Shown: piece by piece, positions 59,396 to 64,000 of the stretch | Numbering within the stretch: position 1 is the first letter of the stretch | Layout of the letters: every line of letters begins with the position of its first letter | Source of the DNA: Leishmania mexicana MHOM/GT/2001/U1103 | Lineage: Eukaryota; Euglenozoa; Kinetoplastea; Trypanosomatida; Trypanosomatidae | Assembly: GCF_000234665.1 (NCBI RefSeq) | Contig: NC_018307.1 | Location: forward strand, 62,001-126,000 | Reading direction: 5' to 3' | Length of the DNA stretch: 64,000 bases | Program-made: the position numbers and the translations under genes | The notes under the pieces: generated by a model | Told to the model about the DNA's origin: nothing | Databases searched by the model: none | What the model saw: the letters and a program-made list of their open reading frames with translations, nothing else

Positions 59396-60966
59396 AGCGG
59401 TGAAGCCAGGGGCGCGCTCCATGAAGATCAGGGCCCCCGTTGCGGAGGAGGGAAAGGAGAGAGAGAGAGGGGGGGGGGCTTTTCTGGACATCGTCCCAGG
59501 CCTAGGCACAGATACGCATCCGCACATGCCCACGTGCGCAGCGCGCGTGTTGCCTTTACTCCTCCTTCTTGGCTTTCGCACCCTTCTCGCTCAGCCCACC
59601 TCCCTTCCGGCATGTCTGTCGTCCGTGAAGACGAAACCCACCTGCTGGCTCTTCGCCGTCGTGATGCCTGTCCGTCCTGTACGGTGGGGTGGCGAACTGC
59701 GTCGTCTCTTCACGCCACGCCACGCTCGCTGTGAACTCGCACACCATCCTCTGTCGCTCTCCCGCACGCACGCACGCACGCAGGTCTACTCTTGTACCCA
59801 TAGCGATATACAGGTAGCTGCGCATCTATCTACTCAGGCCTCTGTGAGCGGGTGTGTGTGTGGGTGTGTGAGCGCGCGCCCCGCGACGACGGCAGCTGAG
59901 GAAAGCGCGGGCGGGCTCCGCCTTCCTCATTCGAGACCACGCCCCTCCTCCTCCTCCTCCTCCTCCTCCCTCTCTCTCGTGCTCCGTGGATGACGTCGGC
60001 AATGGTGTTCCTGCGCGGCTTGCCGTTCTCTCATGGTGCGGCGCTACGCCCGTCTTCGCTGGGGGAGGGGGGAGGAAGGGGTGGGGTCTGCATACGCGAC
60101 CTCTGCTGCTGTCGTTAGAACCATGCACCTCCGTCTGCTTTGCACCACCGCCACCGATGCCCCCTCCGCGCACCTACACGACATGGCGCGCGTGCTTTGT
60201 TTTGTTTTTCGGTCACTTGCCTTCATATAGAGGGCAGCGTGGCAGGGCACTGAGAGCAGAGCGAGGAAAGGGGCGCTCATCTCGCCCCACATGGCCAAGC
60301 GCGGCACCGGGGTAGCGGCGGGGTGCGTCGGCGATATAGCCCACGCATGCACGAGAGGCACCTGAGACAAGGAGGAGGAAGCGGGGTTGGTAGGTGGGGA
60401 GATGTGGGATCGCCACGCAGGACGGCGCGCCGTCCTTCTCCCGCTCCATATCTTCTCGAGCTGTTTCCTGCAGTGTGGGGCTGTCGTTGCCGATGCCTGC
60501 TCTGCGCTCGCGCGTGCTCTCTGGCGCCGGCGAGAGAGGGGGGAAGGGGCGAAGAACAATGCAAGCGGTGCAGCGCACAGCGGAAAAAGGAAGCATGGCC
60601 AGTGGAGGTGGTGGTTGGCTGCGGGGGGGGGAACGAAAGCGGCGGACAGGTACGACACAGCGCTGCCCTTCTCCGGCGACCCCCTCCTCCTCCTCCTCCT
60701 CCTCTCTCCCTCTGCTTCCCCCCCACCTACGTGCCCGCACGCAGACGCCGAGCTACGAGCAACAACCCCCTCACGCCCTCCACTTTTCCCCCGCACCCCG
60801 TCGTTTTCTTCGTCGCCAGTGAGTTCCCGTGTGCTGCTAATTTAGTGCGAGCACGTGCGTGTATATATATAATCCTTGCTCTGCCTTGATCCCTTGCAAG
60901 CGTCTTCCTCGTCCTTTTTCTTTCACCACTACCACCCCCCTCTNCCTCCCCTCCACCCCCAACCCC

Positions 60967-61001
<35 letters not shown>

Positions 61002-61037
61002 CACGCACGCACACAAGACCCTCTCCTCCTCCTCCTC
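59396..61037. other. spacer up to assembly gap
   Basis: No gene supported. CCT-type run at 59945-59971, another at 60684-60706, a CA run at 60968-61000, a single ambiguous base at 60944, and a CCT run entering the gap at 61026-61037. Confidence 0.55.
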
Positions 61038-61137
61038 NNNNNNNNNNNNNNNNNNNNNNNNNNNNNNNNNNNNNNNNNNNNNNNNNNNNNNNNNNNNNNN
61101 NNNNNNNNNNNNNNNNNNNNNNNNNNNNNNNNNNNNN
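61038..61137. other. assembly gap (100 N)
   Basis: Exactly 100 N, the conventional size for a gap of unknown length. It is flanked by a CCT run and a CA run on the left and a GT run (61138-61164) on the right, so repeat collapse is the likely cause. Confidence 0.98.
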
Positions 61138-62633
61138 GTGTGTGTGTGTGTGTGTGTGTGTGTGCTCCTCGTGTCGTGCCGTTGTTTGTCTCTCATGACG
61201 AGTGTCCTGCTGGTCGAAGAGCGCGAGAGTGAGAGAGGGGGACGCACAGTGCTGTGCGTTACCTATGTACTGTGCGGTGCGGCAGCTCTCTCTCTCTCTC
61301 TGCCCTTCTCTGTGTCAGCCAGCCAGCCAGCCCCCCTCCTCGCATCACGGATGCCGTCCCCATCCGACCCCACCCGCCCCATAAAACGGGGGTGGGGTGG
61401 GGGTGTAATGGGTGAGCCAAGGGAAGCAGGTAGCAGACACGGCAAGAATTGGAGAGTGCGTGCAGCAGGAGACGCCACCGAATGGCACGTATCTGCAGGC
61501 ACATTTATCTGCGCACGTGGACGTGCAGTCGAACGCCTCGTGTGCCTGTGTTGTTCTGTGTGTGCCAGCTTCAGTCGATCACCTCGACCCGCCTCGCCCT
61601 CTCCCCCTTTTCCGTATGGACCTCAAACCATGTGCAAGCAACGCACTGGCGTTTGGGCTGTACCTCTGCAACACCCAGACACACGAGCAAGCAGCCCATG
61701 ACGAGGATAATGACGACACCATTCTTCGCTGTGTGCGTGTGCGTGCGTGCGCGATACATGACCAAATAATGCGAACAAAGGAAGATGAAGCGCGCCAATT
61801 TGTTTACGTTTTCCCCTTTTTTTTGATGTTTTACCCTCAAGACGAAACCGGCCACCGCATCGAGCAGCCGACAGGGGGAGGGGGAGGGGGAGGCGACACA
61901 CCCCACCCACAAACAGGTACGCACACACCTCTGCACGGAGGCCAAGCCAGGAAGGGCGGGGAAGGGGGTTCGCCGTTTCGCCTCGCTCTGAACTCGCGCT
62001 CAGCCGCCACGCTGCGTGGCGGCTGTGTCACACAGCGCACCCACACGTCTGTGTGGGTGACCTTTGGTGCGTGCGCGCGGATGTGTGATGGGGTGCTCGG
62101 CAAGCACGCAGCGAACATAGACGAATGCCTTTACGTGCATATACATGTACATATGGTTGTTTTCCCCGCCCCCCCCATCCTTCTCACAAACTCCCCAAAC
62201 CTCCTCCCTCACCAACCCCTCCCCCCGTCCCCCCGATCCCTTTCTCCACCCCATACGCCTCGCTCTCCTGCTGGCTTGACATGATACGGCGCACACACGT
62301 GCCGACAAGCTTCTGCATTTCACCCCCCCCCGCCCCCTCTCCCCTTTCCTCGCTCAAGAATACGTCGTCCAGTCCCAGACTCCTCCCTGTCCCCTCACGA
62401 AGACGCAAGAGCCCTTTTCTGGTGTGAGAGGAAGAGGGTCTGACATTGGTGTCTCGTCGATTATCTTTGGCAGCCCACACCCTTTTTCCCCGGTCTCCCG
62501 CCATCAAGCCTCCGCGTCGCTGCCTCTCTCTCTCGCTTCCGAAACGGACGACACGGACACACACACACACACTCGCAGAGCACCAGCGTAACGTTTCCTC
62601 TCTGCTCCCGCCCTGCACTCCCTTCCCTGAAGA
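61138..62633. other. spacer after gap
   Basis: GT run at 61138-61164, then mixed sequence with C-rich tracts (62170-62260, 62322-62345) and a CA run (62558-62573). A 290-codon open frame (61412-62284) lacks an ATG start and coding bias. No gene supported. Confidence 0.5.
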
Positions 62634-64000
62634 ATGCCGCTCGGCAGCAAAGGCCCGCACCGCCGCGTAGCGGGGGATGCTGCGCCGCAGTCGTCCGCGT
62701 CTATCAACCCAAAGACGCCATCGAACACAGTGCTGGCGTTCGCGCTGCGGGAGGAGGAGAACCACATCGACGATGCTGCGCTCGTCACCGCGATGGACGA
62801 CGAAAACGCCGACCCGCTGCTGCACCCGGCCCAGACCCGCGCGCTCTCCCACATTGAGCAACGCGAGGAGGACCGCCTGCGCGGTGACCCGTGGCGCTTC
62901 GCGGTGGCACCGATTTTCTGCCTGCTTTCCATCTCGAACGCCATGCAGTGGATTGCCTTCTCGCCCATTGTGGATGAGGTGCGCACGTACTTTAACATGA
63001 GGGCGACACAGGTGAACTTCCTGGCCACTACCTACGTGATTGCCTACGTCGCCATCGTGTTTCTCAGCTGCAAGCTGTACGAGGTGACTGGCATCAAGAT
63101 AGGCGTCCTGATCGCCGCCACGGCAAACGCGCTCGGGGCGCTCCTGAAGATCATCGCCCTCTACGCGTGGCCCAACGCGGCCCTGCTGTATCTCGCGCAG
63201 GTCTCTAACAGCTTCACGGAGGTGCTCACGATCGCGACGCCTCCGCTCATCTCGAACCGCTGGTTCCCGGAGAATGAGCGCATGGTGGCGAACACCGTCA
63301 TGTCCTCGGCGCTCAACTTTGGATGCGGCATTGGCGTCCTCATCCCGACCTTCTTCGTGGGCCCAGACAAGCAGTCGAAGAGGCACTTCGGCAACTTCTT
63401 CTGGTTTCACTTTGTCTACGCGGCGCTGGTGCTCGCTCTCGTCGTCTTTCTCTTTCCACGGAAGCCGCGCTACGCTGCCAGCCACGTTGCGGCGCGGCAG
63501 CAGAACCGCGAGGAGCGCCGCCTGCGCGCGCTCGATCACGTGTTGCACCACCGCCACAGCGACGAGGATGAAGAGGAGTCCGACAGCCAGCCGCATCCGC
63601 ATGCTGGGCAGAAGACGGGCGTCGCCAAGAGCAAGAGCGAGCCTCTCGCGACCGGCGTGACGGCTGCCTGCAAGGAGGGCAGCGGCGACTTGGCAGCGGC
63701 AGCGGCGGGGGCGGCGGGCAGCCAGTGCGCCAGCAGAAACGGTGCCGCCGTGGAGCACGTCATCGACGAGATCCAGGACGCAGAGTCGGAGAGTGCGAAG
63801 GAAGAGCCGGAGGTGCAGCCGGTGAATGTCTTCTCCGTGCTGATGGACTGCTTCCGCGAGTTCCGCAGCAACTGGTCCTTTATTCTCCTTTCCATCAGCT
63901 CTGCCGCGGAGCTGGGTCTCATCTGGGGTGTGGCGACGGTGCTGCCGCAGATGCTGGCCCCGTACGGCATCAGCGAGGCCATGGCCGGCTGGATCGGCTT
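62634..64000 (+). CDS. FLVCR-like major facilitator transporter, 3' end outside window
   Basis: 455 complete codons visible. The N-terminus is a 75-residue hydrophilic stretch, followed by six TM segments: SNAMQWIAFSPIVDEV at TM1, AYVAIVFLSCKLYEVTGIK at TM2-TM3, ANALGALLKIIALYAW at TM3, and SNSFTEVLTIATPPLISNRW at TM4. Together these match the FLVCR/MFSD7 branch, whose members transport haem, choline or related solutes. A hydrophilic loop of about 110 residues (285-396) is His/Glu/Ser-rich (HVLHHRHSDEDEEESD), longer than usual between TM6 and TM7. TM7 begins just before the window end. An in-frame TGA at 62628-62630 sits one codon before the ATG at 62634, so the start is secure. Substrate unknown. 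Confidence 0.85.
   Translation, partial: MPLGSKGPHRRVAGDAAPQSSASINPKTPSNTVLAFALREEENHIDDAALVTAMDDENADPLLHPAQTRALSHIEQREEDRLRGDPWRFAVAPIFCLLSISNAMQWIAFSPIVDEVRTYFNMRATQVNFLATTYVIAYVAIVFLSCKLYEVTGIKIGVLIAATANALGALLKIIALYAWPNAALLYLAQVSNSFTEVLTIATPPLISNRWFPENERMVANTVMSSALNFGCGIGVLIPTFFVGPDKQSKRHFGNFFWFHFVYAALVLALVVFLFPRKPRYAASHVAARQQNREERRLRALDHVLHHRHSDEDEEESDSQPHPHAGQKTGVAKSKSEPLATGVTAACKEGSGDLAAAAAGAAGSQCASRNGAAVEHVIDEIQDAESESAKEEPEVQPVNVFSVLMDCFREFRSNWSFILLSISSAAELGLIWGVATVLPQMLAPYGISEAMAGWIG

Noticed and set aside
61412..62284. 290-codon plus-strand open frame
   Set aside because: No ATG at its start, no codon bias, no domain, and interrupted by C-rich spacer features.
9238..62633. Retroposon remnants (SIDER-type) in 3' UTRs
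   Set aside because: Such elements are common in Leishmania spacers, but none could be recognised by eye. A search with SIDER1/SIDER2 profiles would decide.
62184..63758. Minus-strand open frame of 524 codons
   Set aside because: It is antisense to the FLVCR-like gene and runs into pyrimidine spacer. Its Arg/Val/Glu-rich translation is typical of the opposite strand of GC-rich coding DNA.

Overview
The window looks like a stretch of a trypanosomatid chromosome, most probably Leishmania or a close relative. Every convincing gene is intron-free and on the + strand. The reading frames are GC-rich with strong G/C third-position bias, and some encode very long low-complexity proteins. Spacers of 0.5 to 4 kb are packed with pyrimidine tracts and CA/GT microsatellites, as expected where mRNAs are made by trans-splicing from one polycistronic unit. 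The content fits this: eL38, a CFAP58-like axonemal coiled-coil protein, a DDRGK1/UFBP1 homologue and GPR1/FUN34/YaaH transporters. The species cannot be fixed from the sequence. A 100-N gap (61038-61137) and one isolated N (60944) show a draft assembly.

Layout. 0-5 kb: a small one-TM protein, ribosomal protein eL38, and an orphan one-TM protein. 5-13 kb: a 1372-aa protein with a FYVE-like zinc finger and a twelve-copy 39-residue coiled-coil repeat, then a 970-aa protein whose cysteine clusters and C-terminal motifs match the Rubicon-homology (RH, DUF4206) domain. Both point to endolysosomal or autophagic membranes. 13-14.3 kb: a multiply broken fatty-acid 2-hydroxylase relic abutting the RH gene with no spacer. 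14.3-18 kb: a long non-coding spacer with a 204-bp GT tract. 18-24 kb: a 2062-aa Ser/Ala/Gln-rich orphan. 25-33 kb: CFAP58-like protein, a Ppx/GppA-like ASKHA protein with an uncertain 5' end, and the UFMylation adaptor DDRGK1. 34-38 kb: a 1451-aa kinase resembling LKB1/STK11, including a possible C-terminal prenylation box. 41-46 kb: a 1630-aa low-complexity orphan. 49-59.4 kb: three intact GPR1/FUN34/YaaH genes and one truncated relic; two intact copies share an apparently identical 588-nt core but unrelated termini. 62.6-64 kb: the 5' part of an FLVCR-like MFS transporter, cut by the window end.

The genes do not form an operon in the bacterial sense. Co-transcription here says little about shared function. 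The neighbouring FYVE-like and RH-domain proteins are nevertheless a reasonable pair to test together, and the transporter cluster is a clear case of tandem duplication, decay and apparent gene conversion. Identifications come from reading motifs by eye; no database search was run.
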